Positions 32,506-42,330 of a stretch of DNA of 51,120 bases are shown piece after piece (within the stretch, counting starts at the first letter, position 1; each line of letters opens with the position of its first letter). Below the pieces are notes generated by a model, which was not told the origin of the DNA, ran no database searches, and saw nothing but the letters and a program-made list of their open reading frames with translations. The DNA is taken from positions 1 to 51,120 of the forward strand of contig CANPYS010000010.1 of assembly GCA_947588655.1 (NCBI GenBank). Direction: 5' to 3'. The translations under genes were made by a program, and so were the position numbers. This stretch comes from an uncultured Alphaproteobacteria bacterium. GTDB taxonomy: Bacteria > Pseudomonadota > Alphaproteobacteria > RF32 > CAG-239.

Positions 32506-34071
32506 CTAAAGGCTATTTAAAATCGCTTCGGCAACTTTCAGGCCGTCAACTGCCGCCGATGTAATGCCGCCGGCGTACCCTGCTCCCTCGCCACACGGAT
32601 AAAGCCCTTTGATGTTGCTTTCAAAGTTTTCGTTTCGGAGAATGCGCACCGGCGAAGAGCTCCTTGTTTCAGGGGCGGTCAAAACCGCGTCTTTTGCGGC
32701 AAAGCCTTTCAGTTTTTTATCCATTTCCACAATAGATTGACGCATAGCGTCTAAAACTGCCTCAGGCAAAACGCCCTGTATGCTTGATAAAGCCACAGAC
32801 GGCTTATAAGAGGGCGTTACTTCGCCTAATTTTTTGCTTTCTTTACTTTGCAAAAAATCGCCCACAAGTTGCGCCGGCGCGGCATACGTTTTGCCACCGC
32901 GGATAAAAGCCTGCTCTTCAATTTTGCGCTGAAAATACATGCCTGCCAAAGGATGTTTGTCGCCAAAATCTGCCGTATCCACATTCACAAGCAAACCGGC
33001 ATTGGCGTTTTCCTGATCGCGCGCATAATTGCTCATGCCATTGGTTGCCACACGCCCTGTTTCTGAGGCCGCCGCTACCACCGCGCCGCCAGGACACATG
33101 CAAAAAGTGTAAGCCGAGCGACCGTTTTTTAAGTGTGTTGCCATTTTATAATCCGCCGCGCCTAAAAATGCGGGATGAGCCTCGCCATATTGGGCTTTGT
33201 TAATCTGTTCTTGCCGATGCTCAATCCGCGCGCCGACAGAGAACGGCTTTTGAACCATATGAATGCCGCTATCTAAAAGCATTTCAAATGTATCGCGCGC
33301 ACTATGCCCGATTGCCAAAACAAGCTTTTCACAGGCTATTTCTTCAAGCTTGCCAGCGCGGTTAATTTGCAACCCGATAAGCTTGCCGTCACGACAGATT
33401 AAACCCGTTAATTTTGTTTCAAAACAATAGCTTCCACCTAATTCTTCAATTTTTAAACGAAGATTTTTAACCATCTTAATCAGCTTATCCGTTCCGATGT
33501 GCGGCTTGGCTAAATACAAAATTTCAGAAGGGGCACCGGCCGAAACAAAATCGTGCAGAACTTTGCGCATATACTTGTCTTTTTTAATGCCGGTCATCAA
33601 CTTGCCGTCAGAAAAAGTACCTGCCCCGCCCTCGCCGAACTGGACGTTGGAGATAATGTCCAGATTGCCTGTTTGCCAAAAGGTGTCCACATCTTTTTGG
33701 CGGCGTTCCACATCGCGTCCGCGTTCTAAAACAACAGGGTTTAAGCCGGCTTGCGCCAAAGCCAAAGCCGCGGCTGTGCCACAAGGTCCGCTCCCGACGA
33801 TCACGACTTTTACCGGTCTGGCGTTTTTTTGGGGTTGATAAATTTCCTCAAGCGGGGCTTGAAGTTCTTGAAAGCGCTCCTCATGCACGACTGCGCAATC
33901 TAAGGTCAAGACCGCATGAATATCATTTTTGCGGCGCGCGTCAACGGACTTTCGGACCAAGGTTATTTTTTGAACCTCATCAAGCGGTACATTTAAACGC
34001 GCCGAAACCAAGCTTTTCAGCTTGGCTTCAGAGGCGTTTAACGGTGCTTTGATGTCTTGCAGACGGAGCAT
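32506..34071 (-). CDS. FAD-dependent oxidoreductase, COG2509 type
   Basis: A 521-residue uncharacterised flavoprotein. An N-terminal ferredoxin-like domain (about 1-85) is followed by the FAD loop VVIVGSGPCGTAAALALAQAG and an FGEGGAGTFSDGKL block. The family-specific SVGARIEHRQEQI and the C-terminal PCGEGAGYAGGITSAAVDGL FAD-closing segment are also present. The whole layout matches the conserved family found across bacteria with no assigned substrate. It starts nine bases after gyrA ends, so it is probably co-transcribed with gyrA. Confidence 0.88.
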   Translation of the reverse strand: MLRLQDIKAPLNASEAKLKSLVSARLNVPLDEVQKITLVRKSVDARRKNDIHAVLTLDCAVVHEERFQELQAPLEEIYQPQKNARPVKVVIVGSGPCGTAAALALAQAGLNPVVLERGRDVERRQKDVDTFWQTGNLDIISNVQFGEGGAGTFSDGKLMTGIKKDKYMRKVLHDFVSAGAPSEILYLAKPHIGTDKLIKMVKNLRLKIEELGGSYCFETKLTGLICRDGKLIGLQINRAGKLEEIACEKLVLAIGHSARDTFEMLLDSGIHMVQKPFSVGARIEHRQEQINKAQYGEAHPAFLGAADYKMATHLKNGRSAYTFCMCPGGAVVAAASETGRVATNGMSNYARDQENANAGLLVNVDTADFGDKHPLAGMYFQRKIEEQAFIRGGKTYAAPAQLVGDFLQSKESKKLGEVTPSYKPSVALSSIQGVLPEAVLDAMRQSIVEMDKKLKGFAAKDAVLTAPETRSSSPVRILRNENFESNIKGLYPCGEGAGYAGGITSAAVDGLKVAEAILNSL

Positions 34072-34080
34072 GCAAACACC

Positions 34081-36891
34081 TTAATCTTCGTCTGTTGTTT
34101 CCGGCTCATTAACATCGTCAAATGCGGCTTCATCCACATCGGCAACGCTTTCGCCCAAAACTTCAGAACCTGTTTCTTCTTCAAGCTCCTCGTCATCGCC
34201 TTCATCGGCGTTGAGCCATGTGACAGAAACAACGCGCTCGTTTTCAGCCGTGCGGAACAAAATCACGCCTTGTGTCTTACGACCGGCAATGCGAATGTCT
34301 TCCACCGGCATGCGGATCAGCTTGCCACCGTCGGTAACCATCATAATCTGATTATCGTTTTCAATCGGGAAGGAGCTGACAACCTCTTTGTTGCGTGGCG
34401 ACATTTCCATGTTGGCAATGCCTTGTCCGCCACGGCCCGTGACGCGGTATTCATAAGATGAGGAGCGTTTGCCATAACCCGTAGCCGTGACCGTTAAGAT
34501 AAACTCTTCACGCGACTGCATGTCCTTGAACTTCTCAGGTGTTAAAAGGTTTAACAAGCCTGTCTGCTCGGGTGTGGCGCAAGCTTCCGGATTTTCATTT
34601 TCAGCATGCTTCATCGCGCTTGAAATTTTCAGGTATTCTTCACGCTCTTCCGTACTCGCGCTGATGTGCTTGAGCATGGACATGGAAATGACCTCGTCGT
34701 TATCGCTTAATTTAATGCCACGAACACCGGTAGAATTACGCCCGACAAAGACGCGGACGTCCGTGACCGGGAAGCGGATGCACTTGCCGCTTTTTGCTGC
34801 GAGCATGACATCGTTGTCTTCTGTGCAAAGCATAACGTTTACAAGCTTATCGCCCTCGTCTAACTTCATGGCGATTTTGCCGTTGGACTGTACGTTTACA
34901 AAATCCATCAGCGAGTTGCGGCGAACATTGCCCTGCGCTGTTGCAAACATAATGGACATATCTTTGCAATCTGCCTCGTTTTCAGGAAGTTTCATAATGG
35001 TTGTGATGTTTTCGCCCTCGTCTAACGGCAAAAGGTTAATAAACGGCTTGCCTTTGGATGTTGGCGAGCCTAAAGGCAGTTTATAAACTTTCATCTTATA
35101 AACTAAGCCCTTAGACGAGAAGAACAAAACCGGCGTGTGTGTGGAGGCCACAAACAGACGCGTGACAAAGTCTTCCTCTTTGGTCGCCATACCGGCTTTG
35201 CCTTTACCGCCACGTTTTTGAGCCTTATAAGCATTTAAAGGCACACGTTTGATATAGCCGGCTTCGGTCACGGTCACAACCATTTCTTCACGTTGAATAA
35301 GTGATTCAATGTCTGTGTCGTACTCAATATCTTCAATTTGGGTTAAGCGCGGGGTGGCGTATTCGTCTTTAACTTCAACAAGCTCACTGCGCATAATGGC
35401 ATAAAGCTTTTCGCGGCTTGCCAAAATGGAAAGATATTCTTTAATATCTTCGCCGAGACCTCTTAATTCATCGTGGATTTTATCGCGCTCCAAGCCTGTT
35501 AAACGTTGAAGTTTTAAGTCCAAAATCGCTTTCGCCTGATCTTCCGAAAGATGATAAAAACCGTTTTCAACCTTGCGGTCAGGTTCATCAATCAGTTTGA
35601 CAAGTGCTTCCACCTCACCTGCCGGCCAAGCCTTGCTTAACAAAGCGTCTTTGGCTTCCTGCGGGTTCGGGGCTGTTCTAATCAGCTCAATGACGGGATC
35701 AAGGTTTTCAACCGCAATCGCAAGGCCAACCAACACATGGGCGCGGTCACGGGCTTTGTTGAGCTTAAAGACCGTGCGGCGGCGAATGACTTCTTCACGA
35801 AACTCCACAAACGCCGAGATAATATCTTTTAAGGTCATCATCATCGGACGACCGCGGTTAATCGCCAACATGTTCATGCCGAAACTTGTTTGCAACGGTG
35901 TAAATTTATAAAGCTGATTTAACACCACATCGGCCTGAAAATCTTTTTTAATTTCAATCACGACACGCACACCCTGACGGTCTGACTCATCGCGAATATC
36001 TGAAATGCCGTCCACGCGTTTTTCTTTAACCAATTCGGCAATGCGCGTGACAAGCGCAGCTTTGTTGACCTGATAAGGAATTTCATGAACAATAATCGCC
36101 TCTTTGTCTTTACGAATTTCCTCAATGGTGCATTTGGCGCGCATCATAATGGAGCCACGCCCTGTGAGATAAGCTTGCTTTGCGCCGCCCTGCCCTAAAA
36201 TTAAGCCACCTGTCGGGAAATCAGGCCCAGGGACGATTGTCATCAGTTCTTCAGGGGTAATTTCAGGGTTATCAATGTAGGCGCAACAAGCATCTACCAC
36301 CTCACCCAAGTTGTGCGGCGGAATATTGGTTGCCATACCGACGGCAATACCGTTGGAACCATTGACCAAAAGGCTCGGAAAACGCGCGGGCAAAACTGTC
36401 GGCTCTTGCACGGATTCATCATAGTTCGGCATAAAATCTACCGTGTCATATTCAATGTCTTCAATCAGCTTATGCGCCACTTTTGCCAAACGGGCTTCTG
36501 TATAACGCATGGCGGCGGCACCGTCACCGTCCATAGAGCCAAAGTTACCTTGCCCGTCCACAAACGGCACGCGCATGGAAAACGGTTGCGCCATACGCAC
36601 CATCGCTTCATAAACCGAAAAGTCACCGTGCGGGTGATATTTACCTAAAACTTCACCAACGATACGCGCCGATTTACGGTAAGGCTTGGTGCTATCGTAG
36701 CCACTTTCGTACATCGCGTAAATAATGCGGCGATGCACCGGCTTTAAGCCGTCACGAACATCGGGGAGCGCGCGCGAAACAATCACGCTCATCGCATAAT
36801 CCAGATAAGAACGGCGCATTTCCTCGCTAATCATGGTCGGGGTAATGTTTTCTGCCGGTTGCGGCACGCCACTGATTTCATTTTCTTCCAT
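34081..36891 (-). CDS. gyrA: DNA gyrase subunit A
   Basis: Subunit of the type II topoisomerase that introduces negative supercoils. The catalytic Tyr is Tyr130 ([13 protein letters not shown]). The C-terminal domain has a GyrA-box-like AQKRGGKGK, which supports gyrase over topoisomerase IV, and the C-terminus is very acidic. The quinolone-determining stretch reads [12 protein letters not shown]: the E. coli Ser83 and Asp87 positions carry Phe91 and Glu95. AAGGAA precedes the ATG. At 936 residues it is a normal gyrA with a longer acidic tail. Confidence 0.96.
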   Translation of the reverse strand: MEENEISGVPQPAENITPTMISEEMRRSYLDYAMSVIVSRALPDVRDGLKPVHRRIIYAMYESGYDSTKPYRKSARIVGEVLGKYHPHGDFSVYEAMVRMAQPFSMRVPFVDGQGNFGSMDGDGAAAMRYTEARLAKVAHKLIEDIEYDTVDFMPNYDESVQEPTVLPARFPSLLVNGSNGIAVGMATNIPPHNLGEVVDACCAYIDNPEITPEELMTIVPGPDFPTGGLILGQGGAKQAYLTGRGSIMMRAKCTIEEIRKDKEAIIVHEIPYQVNKAALVTRIAELVKEKRVDGISDIRDESDRQGVRVVIEIKKDFQADVVLNQLYKFTPLQTSFGMNMLAINRGRPMMMTLKDIISAFVEFREEVIRRRTVFKLNKARDRAHVLVGLAIAVENLDPVIELIRTAPNPQEAKDALLSKAWPAGEVEALVKLIDEPDRKVENGFYHLSEDQAKAILDLKLQRLTGLERDKIHDELRGLGEDIKEYLSILASREKLYAIMRSELVEVKDEYATPRLTQIEDIEYDTDIESLIQREEMVVTVTEAGYIKRVPLNAYKAQKRGGKGKAGMATKEEDFVTRLFVASTHTPVLFFSSKGLVYKMKVYKLPLGSPTSKGKPFINLLPLDEGENITTIMKLPENEADCKDMSIMFATAQGNVRRNSLMDFVNVQSNGKIAMKLDEGDKLVNVMLCTEDNDVMLAAKSGKCIRFPVTDVRVFVGRNSTGVRGIKLSDNDEVISMSMLKHISASTEEREEYLKISSAMKHAENENPEACATPEQTGLLNLLTPEKFKDMQSREEFILTVTATGYGKRSSSYEYRVTGRGGQGIANMEMSPRNKEVVSSFPIENDNQIMMVTDGGKLIRMPVEDIRIAGRKTQGVILFRTAENERVVSVTWLNADEGDDEELEEETGSEVLGESVADVDEAAFDDVNEPETTDED

Positions 36892-37060
36892 TTTTTATTC
36901 CTTTTTTCTTAAAATAGTGGATTTACCTTACCAAAATCCATCATTTTTACCATTATTTTTTCTTTTTTACGCACAAAAATTTTGCCTTTAAACCGCTCTA
37001 GGGGCAAAAAAAGCCCCTTTAAAACGATTTTGGCGTCCAAAAGTTAACAAAAAATAGTTC

Positions 37061-37089
37061 TTGAGTATCACTTAAAAATGTGATATATT
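37061..37089 (+). promoter_or_regulatory. Promoter of the hairpin-rich orphan gene
   Basis: TTGAGT (37061-37066), 17-base spacer, TATATT (37084-37089). The bases that follow (CGTTAAAG, ATTATG, ATTATTATAAAA) resemble the leader of the WG-repeat genes. Confidence 0.55.
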
Positions 37090-37131
37090 TAAACCGTTAA
37101 AGAAAGTATTATGGGGATTATTATAAAATAG

Positions 37132-37307
37132 AACCGCTATTTTGTTGCGGTTGTGTTTTGTTTATGTTTCCATGCTTTTTTTACAAGCCCACGCTTGAGG
37201 TATTTATACCGTTGGGAAATATAAACGCTAAGAAGTTTAACAAGCGAAACTTTAAAGCACCTTGCAGAAAAAATATCAAAACATAATCAGACTATTCATT
37301 TGATATT
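37132..37307 (+). promoter_or_regulatory. Multi-hairpin RNA leader
   Basis: Perfect or near-perfect helices in order: AACCGC/GCGGTT (37132-37152); a 12-pair helix 37160-37171 with 37215-37226 (one G-U) enclosing two small hairpins CAAGC[CCAC]GCTTG (37184-37197) and GGTAT[TT]ATACC (37199-37210), a three-way junction; AAGTTT/AAACTT (37233-37252); AATATCAAA/TTTGATATT (37272-37307). The arrangement looks like a folded regulatory RNA but matches no class I know. Confidence 0.5.
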
Positions 37308-37433
37308 GGTTTATTGGGCATGTTGCAATTAGCCCCATTGTTGAAGTATAGTAGATAATGACTTAAAACTAAACCAATCCCTCAAGTTGAAACCTGAAGC
37401 CGTTTTGAAAAATATTTTGTAAGGAACATAAAC

Positions 37434-38375
37434 TTGTTGTTTATGGAAAATACAAAAAACAGCAACAAAAATTTTGAAGCCATTAACGCTATGCGCGAGA
37501 GCATAAAGGCGTTTAAATGTAATCCTTTTGACTCCCGCACGGGTAGCCATAGCTACTCCTGCTGGACGACGGGGCGGGATTATTATATCCTCATCGGCGA
37601 AAAGGAATTCTTCTTCCGCTACCGTTGTTATAACGGCGACGGTAAAGAATGGTTCCTTGATTTTGAGAATCCTCGGAAAGAGGATTTCACAGAATCAGTA
37701 GCCGTCGGCTACTTGCCAGACCTTATCATGAAGAAACTTTTTGAGTCTTTATTCCCGGAAGGGAGCGAAGACGAAAAAATTGTTTTTTTTAATGGTCTGG
37801 CAGAAGGCCTTCCCCTCATTGAGGAGAAGCATTGGCTTAAAGAGCACTGCCTTTGGGGAAGTGAAGACCTAACCCAAAGCGTCCTTAATGAAATTGGACG
37901 CTGGGACCGGGAAGAGCCTCGGTTTACAGCGGGACAATATCGTCTATTCAAAGGCGATGATGTCTATGAGATCAAGTCCTGGGTAAATGCGGGACGTGAT
38001 GGTATACAATACCATCACAGCCTTGAAAAGGTGGATCTCGCTGCCGAGCTTGAGGCTCAAAAAGCTTTCGGGCGAAGAGCCAGAAGGCTTGCCAATGCCG
38101 CCGGCGTTCCTTTCAAGATTGCCGCATTGGTGGAAGAAAATATTGAGGACACTAAAGCCTTAGAGGCTTTAGTGTTCATCAAAAAAATTCGCGCCAATGC
38201 CGACAAGATTGATCGGCCGACGCGCCACGAGCTCATCAATTGCGGCATTGAGCGTCGCCAAAACGCGATATGTCGTGTTCTCGGGGACGAATATGCGGCT
38301 ATGTTTCGCATATTCGGCCAAATAAAGTCCAGACGTTTGGCGGACTTTATCGCCGGTCTTGATGTGCGGTTCTAG
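37434..38375 (+). CDS. Hypothetical protein, 313 residues, encoded by a hairpin-saturated gene
   Basis: Not recognised. There is no signal peptide or membrane segment. The N-terminal half is mixed alpha/beta with aromatic and Gly turns (GRDYYILIGEKEFFFRYRCY). The C-terminal half (from about residue 200) is helical and basic (FGRRARRLANAAG, KIRANADKIDRP, IERRQNAICRVLGDEY). The start is uncertain: TTG at 37434 lies eight bases after AAGGA, while ATG at 37443 is 17 bases away. The start region itself can pair (TTGTTG at 37434-37439 with CAACAA at 37463-37468). The coding sequence holds many perfect inverted repeats, up to 11 pairs. It is a single-gene unit with a strong terminator. Confidence 0.7.
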   Translation: MLFMENTKNSNKNFEAINAMRESIKAFKCNPFDSRTGSHSYSCWTTGRDYYILIGEKEFFFRYRCYNGDGKEWFLDFENPRKEDFTESVAVGYLPDLIMKKLFESLFPEGSEDEKIVFFNGLAEGLPLIEEKHWLKEHCLWGSEDLTQSVLNEIGRWDREEPRFTAGQYRLFKGDDVYEIKSWVNAGRDGIQYHHSLEKVDLAAELEAQKAFGRRARRLANAAGVPFKIAALVEENIEDTKALEALVFIKKIRANADKIDRPTRHELINCGIERRQNAICRVLGDEYAAMFRIFGQIKSRRLADFIAGLDVRF

Positions 38376-38383
38376 ATAAGAAA

Positions 38384-38412
38384 GAGGGGTGAGATTTTTC
38401 TCGCCCCTTTTT
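38384..38412. terminator. Bidirectional terminator
   Basis: GAGGGGTGAG (38384-38393) pairs with CTCGCCCCTT (38400-38409), with a T-G pair, followed by Ts. It serves the orphan gene and the convergent small membrane protein gene. Confidence 0.85.
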
Positions 38413-38413
38413 C

Positions 38414-38803
38414 TTATTCAGCCTGAAAACCGCCGTTTTGATTTTGCATGCCGCCGTTTGGCTGGAAGCCGCCGTTTTGCGGTGCCGGTTCGGTTAAATC
38501 TTCATAGGTTTCGGAAATTGTATCTACTGTGGCATTATAACCGTCTGAAACCGTTTCTTTTACAGTGTCAACCGTTTCTGATTCATTATAAGCGCGTTTG
38601 GCGTTTTCATAGCCGTTGCCAATCGCTCTTTTCGTGGAATCGTAGCCGTCTGAAATGATGTTTTTGGTGCCTTGCGCCACATCACTGCTAACTTCACCGA
38701 TGGTGGAATCACGGTTAAAGCGCCCCTCGTAAAAACCAACGCCGATTAAATAAATGACAACAATAATCAGCGCATAAAGCAAATATTTTAATAAAGTGCC
38801 CAT
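38414..38803 (-). CDS. Small membrane-anchored helical protein
   Basis: One N-terminal membrane helix (LLKYLLYALIIVVIYLIGVGF) is followed by a helical stretch with loose eleven-residue repeats containing DGYDSTKRAIGNGYENAKRAY and DGYNATVD. The C-terminus is Asn/Gly/Gln-rich (QNGGFQPNGGMQNQNGGF). It is probably anchored in the inner membrane with an extended periplasmic or cytoplasmic tail. GGAG precedes the ATG at 38803; a TTG two codons earlier is possible. It follows mutL in the same orientation with a 70-bp gap. No family was recognised. Confidence 0.7.
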   Translation of the reverse strand: MGTLLKYLLYALIIVVIYLIGVGFYEGRFNRDSTIGEVSSDVAQGTKNIISDGYDSTKRAIGNGYENAKRAYNESETVDTVKETVSDGYNATVDTISETYEDLTEPAPQNGGFQPNGGMQNQNGGFQAE

Positions 38804-38873
38804 CTTCAAAACTCCTTTAAGTATGTAACCTCAAAGGCATAAATAGTGGCAGAAATCAGATTTTCAACGGCAC

Positions 38874-40679
38874 TTAACGCCGGTCAAATAATTTTTCAAT
38901 ATCAGCGAGGTGCAACTTCACATACGTCGGACGACCATGGTTGCACTGACCGGAATGCTCTGTTTTTTCCATATCCCGCAAAAGGCGGTTCATCTCGTCC
39001 AAATTTAAGGCGCGCCCTGCCCTGACGGAACCATGGCAAGCCATGGTGGCGCAAATGTGATGCAATTTGTCGGTTAAAGAAAGCGCCGTGCCCCATTCGG
39101 CAATTTCAGCGGCTAAATCTTGAATCAGCTTTTTAATGTCAGTATCGGCAATCAGGGCCGGCACTTCACGAACCAACACGGCCGAAACGCCAAACCCTTC
39201 CAGTTTCAAACCAAGCTTGGCAAAGTTTTCCGCCTGCGATAAAATATGCTCCTTTTCTGCCGCCGATAAATCAACCACTTCAGGGATTAAAAGCATTTGC
39301 GAGGCCGCCTGTTTGTCGTTTAACAAGCCCTCTTTCAGCTTTTCCATGGTGATACGCTCATGCGCGGCGTGCTGATCAATTAAGATAATACCGTCTTCCG
39401 CCTGTGAAATGATGTAAGTGTTATGAAACTGCGCTTTTGCCAAGCCCAAAGGCCCAATCTCCGGTGTCGCTTGTTCTGGTTCTTCCGTTATTATAGGCGT
39501 TTCCGTATGAATGGAATAAAGCGCGTTCATTTGCGGCAAGTCCGGTTCAAAGCGCCGTGGCGCGGGACGACGTGGTGGAAAAAGCGCGTGTTTGATTTCT
39601 TGTCCTTGTTCGGCAAAAATTTTCGGTGCTTGCTCCTCTTTGACCAAAGTATTTATATCTAAAGTATCAGCTGTCTTTTTATCGCCAAACGATAAAGCTT
39701 GGCGAATAGCGCCAACAAGCAAGCCACGCACTTTTGCCCCGTCAAAAAAACGCACTTCCGCTTTGGTTGGATGTACATTTACATCAACATCTTGCGGATC
39801 AACATCTATAAATAAAGCACACATTGGATAACGGTTGGATGCCAAAACATCCTGATAAGCCCCCTTTAACGCGCCTAAAAGCAGTTTATCGCGCACGGGA
39901 CGCGAATTTACAAATAAATATTGTGCCAACGAATTCGCCTTGTTTAAGGTTGGCAAACTGATATAGCCACTTATGCGCACATCTTCACGAGAGGCATCTA
40001 TCGGCAGAGAATTTTGCGCAAATTCACGCCCCATAACTTCGCTTAAACGCTTGAGCCTTGTTTCAAACAATTCGCCTTGGCAGGCATTGAACTGCAGACG
40101 TTTGCGTCCGTCAGCCTCAAGCGTGAAAGTTATTTGCGGATTAGCCATTGCAATGCGGTTTAAAATATCTATACAAGCCGCCGTTTCCGTTGCATCCGCT
40201 TTTAAAAACTTTAATCGCGCCGGCGTTGCATAAAATAAATCACGCACTTCTATACGCGTGCCTTTGGCGTGCGCGGCCGGCATAATCTCTGATTTTTTGC
40301 CACCGTTTACTTCTAATTTAAAGGCTTCGGCACTTGATTGAGAACGCGTGGTTATGCTTAAACGCGAAACCGCGCCGATAGAAGGTAAAGCCTCGCCCCG
40401 AAAGCCAAGATGCTTAATATTAAATAAATCATCATCTGGTAATTTGGAAGTTGCGTGTCGCTCCACGGATAAATTTAACTCCTTAGCAGTCATACCGCTT
40501 CCATTATCGCTAACGCTTATCAGGCTTTTGCCACCGTCAATTAAGCTGACGTCAATTTTATCGGCGCCAGCATCAATCGCATTTTCAACAAGCTCTTTAA
40601 TAACCGATGCCGGACGCTCCACCACCTCGCCGGCGGCGATTTGATTGATGAGATTATCCGGTAAAATTCGTATTGGCAT
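38874..40679 (-). CDS. mutL: DNA mismatch repair protein MutL
   Basis: GHKL ATPase that couples MutS recognition to strand removal. The N-terminal ATPase has VIKELVENAIDAGA, DNGSGM, the KHLGFRGEALPSI segment and GTRIEVRDLFY. The C-terminal half has the endonuclease motif DQHA-x2-E-x4-E (DQHAAHERITME) together with ACHGSVRAG and CNHGRPT, so this MutL should nick DNA itself, as in bacteria without MutH. Length 601 residues. It is one base downstream of pgi; mutS is not in the window. Confidence 0.96.
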   Translation of the reverse strand: MPIRILPDNLINQIAAGEVVERPASVIKELVENAIDAGADKIDVSLIDGGKSLISVSDNGSGMTAKELNLSVERHATSKLPDDDLFNIKHLGFRGEALPSIGAVSRLSITTRSQSSAEAFKLEVNGGKKSEIMPAAHAKGTRIEVRDLFYATPARLKFLKADATETAACIDILNRIAMANPQITFTLEADGRKRLQFNACQGELFETRLKRLSEVMGREFAQNSLPIDASREDVRISGYISLPTLNKANSLAQYLFVNSRPVRDKLLLGALKGAYQDVLASNRYPMCALFIDVDPQDVDVNVHPTKAEVRFFDGAKVRGLLVGAIRQALSFGDKKTADTLDINTLVKEEQAPKIFAEQGQEIKHALFPPRRPAPRRFEPDLPQMNALYSIHTETPIITEEPEQATPEIGPLGLAKAQFHNTYIISQAEDGIILIDQHAAHERITMEKLKEGLLNDKQAASQMLLIPEVVDLSAAEKEHILSQAENFAKLGLKLEGFGVSAVLVREVPALIADTDIKKLIQDLAAEIAEWGTALSLTDKLHHICATMACHGSVRAGRALNLDEMNRLLRDMEKTEHSGQCNHGRPTYVKLHLADIEKLFDRR

Positions 40680-40680
40680 T

Positions 40681-42327
40681 TTACTTCCTTAGCTTTTTAA
40701 CTTCTTTAATCAGCGCTAAAGTTGAAACATCGTGATTAAGCCCAAATGCTCTGTTTTCTAATTCAGGCAAAATATTAAGAGCTAATTGTTTGCCAAGCTC
40801 AACACCCATTTGATCAAACGAGTTGATGTTCCAGATAATACCCTGCACAAAAACTTTATGCTCATAAAGGGCTATCAGCTGTCCTAAAGCAAACGGGTCA
40901 ATCTTCTTAAATAACAAGGTGTTAGAGGGTCTATTTCCTGTAAAACTTTTATATTTTTTTAAGGATTCAATCTCTTGCTTAGATTTGCCGGATTGACGCA
41001 ATTCTTCAGTGGCTTCGGAAATTGTTTTGCCTTTCATTAAGGCTTCGCCTTGTGCCAAAACATTTGAAAGCAAAATGGTATGATGATTGCCTATTTCATT
41101 ATGAGAAATAGCCGGCACAATAAAGTCCACCGGCACAGGTTCGGTGCCTTGGTGCAAAAGCTGGAAAAACGAATGTTGCACGTTTGTCCCCGCGCCTCCG
41201 AACAAAACCGGCCCTGTGGCGTATTTCACAAAGCTGTTGTTTTTATCAACAGACTTGCCATTGCTTTCCATATCAAGCTGTTGCAAGTAAGATGGTAAAT
41301 ATTGCAAATATTGATCGTAAGGAATGACCGCATAGCGATGAATGTTGAAAAAGTTGTTATACCATACGCCCAAAAGTGCCAAAATCAACGGCATATTGTT
41401 TTGAGGCTCGGCTTTTCTGAAATGTTCGTCCATGGCAAAAGCGCCGTCTAAAAGCTTTTCAAAGTTTTCAAAACCGATGGCAATGCATATAATCAGCCCA
41501 ATCGCGGACCAAACGGAATAACGCCCGCCGACAAAATTCCAAAATTCAAACATATTTTCAGGATTAATGCCGAACTTTTCCACTTCTGCCTTGTTGGTAG
41601 AGAGTGCCACAAAGTGCTTGGCAACGGCATGTTCGCCTAAAGAATCTACCAACCACTTGCGGCAAGTTTTGGCATTTGTTAGGGTTTCAATGGTTGTGAA
41701 AGTTTTGGACGCCACAATAAAAAGCGTGGTTTCTGGATTAAGACCGTCTAAAACTTCAGCGCAGGCCGTGCCGTCAATGTTTGAAATGAAGTGACAGTGA
41801 ATACCCTTCGCCCAATATTTTTTTAAGGCCTCGCAGACCATGAACGGACCTAAATCCGAACCGCCAATGCCAATGTTGACAATATCGGTTAATTTTTTGC
41901 CAGTTTGTCCTTTGAACTTTCCTAAACGAACCGCCTCGGAAAAGTTTTTCATCTTGTTTAAAACTTCGCGGATTTGAGGCATAACATCCTTACCGTCCGA
42001 TAAAATTTTGCGGTTAGAACGGTTGCGAAGCGCAATGTGCAAGACAGAACGGTTTTCAGTAAAATTAATTTTAGAGCCGTCAAACATTTCCTTGATTTTT
42101 TGTGTCACACCGCGTTCTTTGGCTAAGTTTAAAAGCGCTGAGAGCACTTTATCATCTATGCGATTTTTGGAATAATCTAATGTTAGCCCGTTTAAGCGCA
42201 AAGTATATTTTTCAGCGCGGCGTTCATCTTGTTCAAAAAGGTTTCGCATCTGAACTTTTTTAATACGTTTATATTCGCGTTCAAGCCGTTTCCAACCTTT
42301 TGTTTTGTTTTGCGAAAGTCCGAACAT
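40681..42327 (-). CDS. pgi: Glucose-6-phosphate isomerase
   Basis: Interconverts glucose 6-phosphate and fructose 6-phosphate in glycolysis. Both family signatures are present: GGRYSVWSAIGL and the late INSFDQMGVELGKQL block. The IGIGGSDLGP substrate loop is near residue 150. The catalytic Glu and His lie in the HQGTEPVPVDFI and SNxxAQGEALMKG regions. The 548-residue length is normal for the bacterial/eukaryotic long form. AAGGAG precedes the ATG at 42327, four bases after the M16 gene. Confidence 0.95.
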   Translation of the reverse strand: MFGLSQNKTKGWKRLEREYKRIKKVQMRNLFEQDERRAEKYTLRLNGLTLDYSKNRIDDKVLSALLNLAKERGVTQKIKEMFDGSKINFTENRSVLHIALRNRSNRKILSDGKDVMPQIREVLNKMKNFSEAVRLGKFKGQTGKKLTDIVNIGIGGSDLGPFMVCEALKKYWAKGIHCHFISNIDGTACAEVLDGLNPETTLFIVASKTFTTIETLTNAKTCRKWLVDSLGEHAVAKHFVALSTNKAEVEKFGINPENMFEFWNFVGGRYSVWSAIGLIICIAIGFENFEKLLDGAFAMDEHFRKAEPQNNMPLILALLGVWYNNFFNIHRYAVIPYDQYLQYLPSYLQQLDMESNGKSVDKNNSFVKYATGPVLFGGAGTNVQHSFFQLLHQGTEPVPVDFIVPAISHNEIGNHHTILLSNVLAQGEALMKGKTISEATEELRQSGKSKQEIESLKKYKSFTGNRPSNTLLFKKIDPFALGQLIALYEHKVFVQGIIWNINSFDQMGVELGKQLALNILPELENRAFGLNHDVSTLALIKEVKKLRK

Positions 42328-42330
42328 GTG

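Larger units (their letters stand above)
36892..37433. other. Gene-free stretch with structured leader of the orphan gene
   Basis: No gene is seen here. A GGGGC/GCCCC hairpin with a seven-base A loop (37001-37017) lies near the gyrA side. From 37061 onward there is a promoter and a long leader with at least six hairpins before the start at 37434. No match to tmRNA, SRP RNA or RNase P RNA was recognised. Confidence 0.6.

Noticed and set aside
36993-37020. Terminator for a plus-strand gene at the GGGGC/GCCCC hairpin
   Set aside because: No plus-strand gene precedes it and the T run is only three bases. It may be a leader structure of gyrA, but this was not supported.
37132-37307. 6S RNA or another housekeeping RNA
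   Set aside because: The fold lacks the single long hairpin with central bubble of 6S RNA and no tmRNA, SRP RNA or RNase P signatures were seen.
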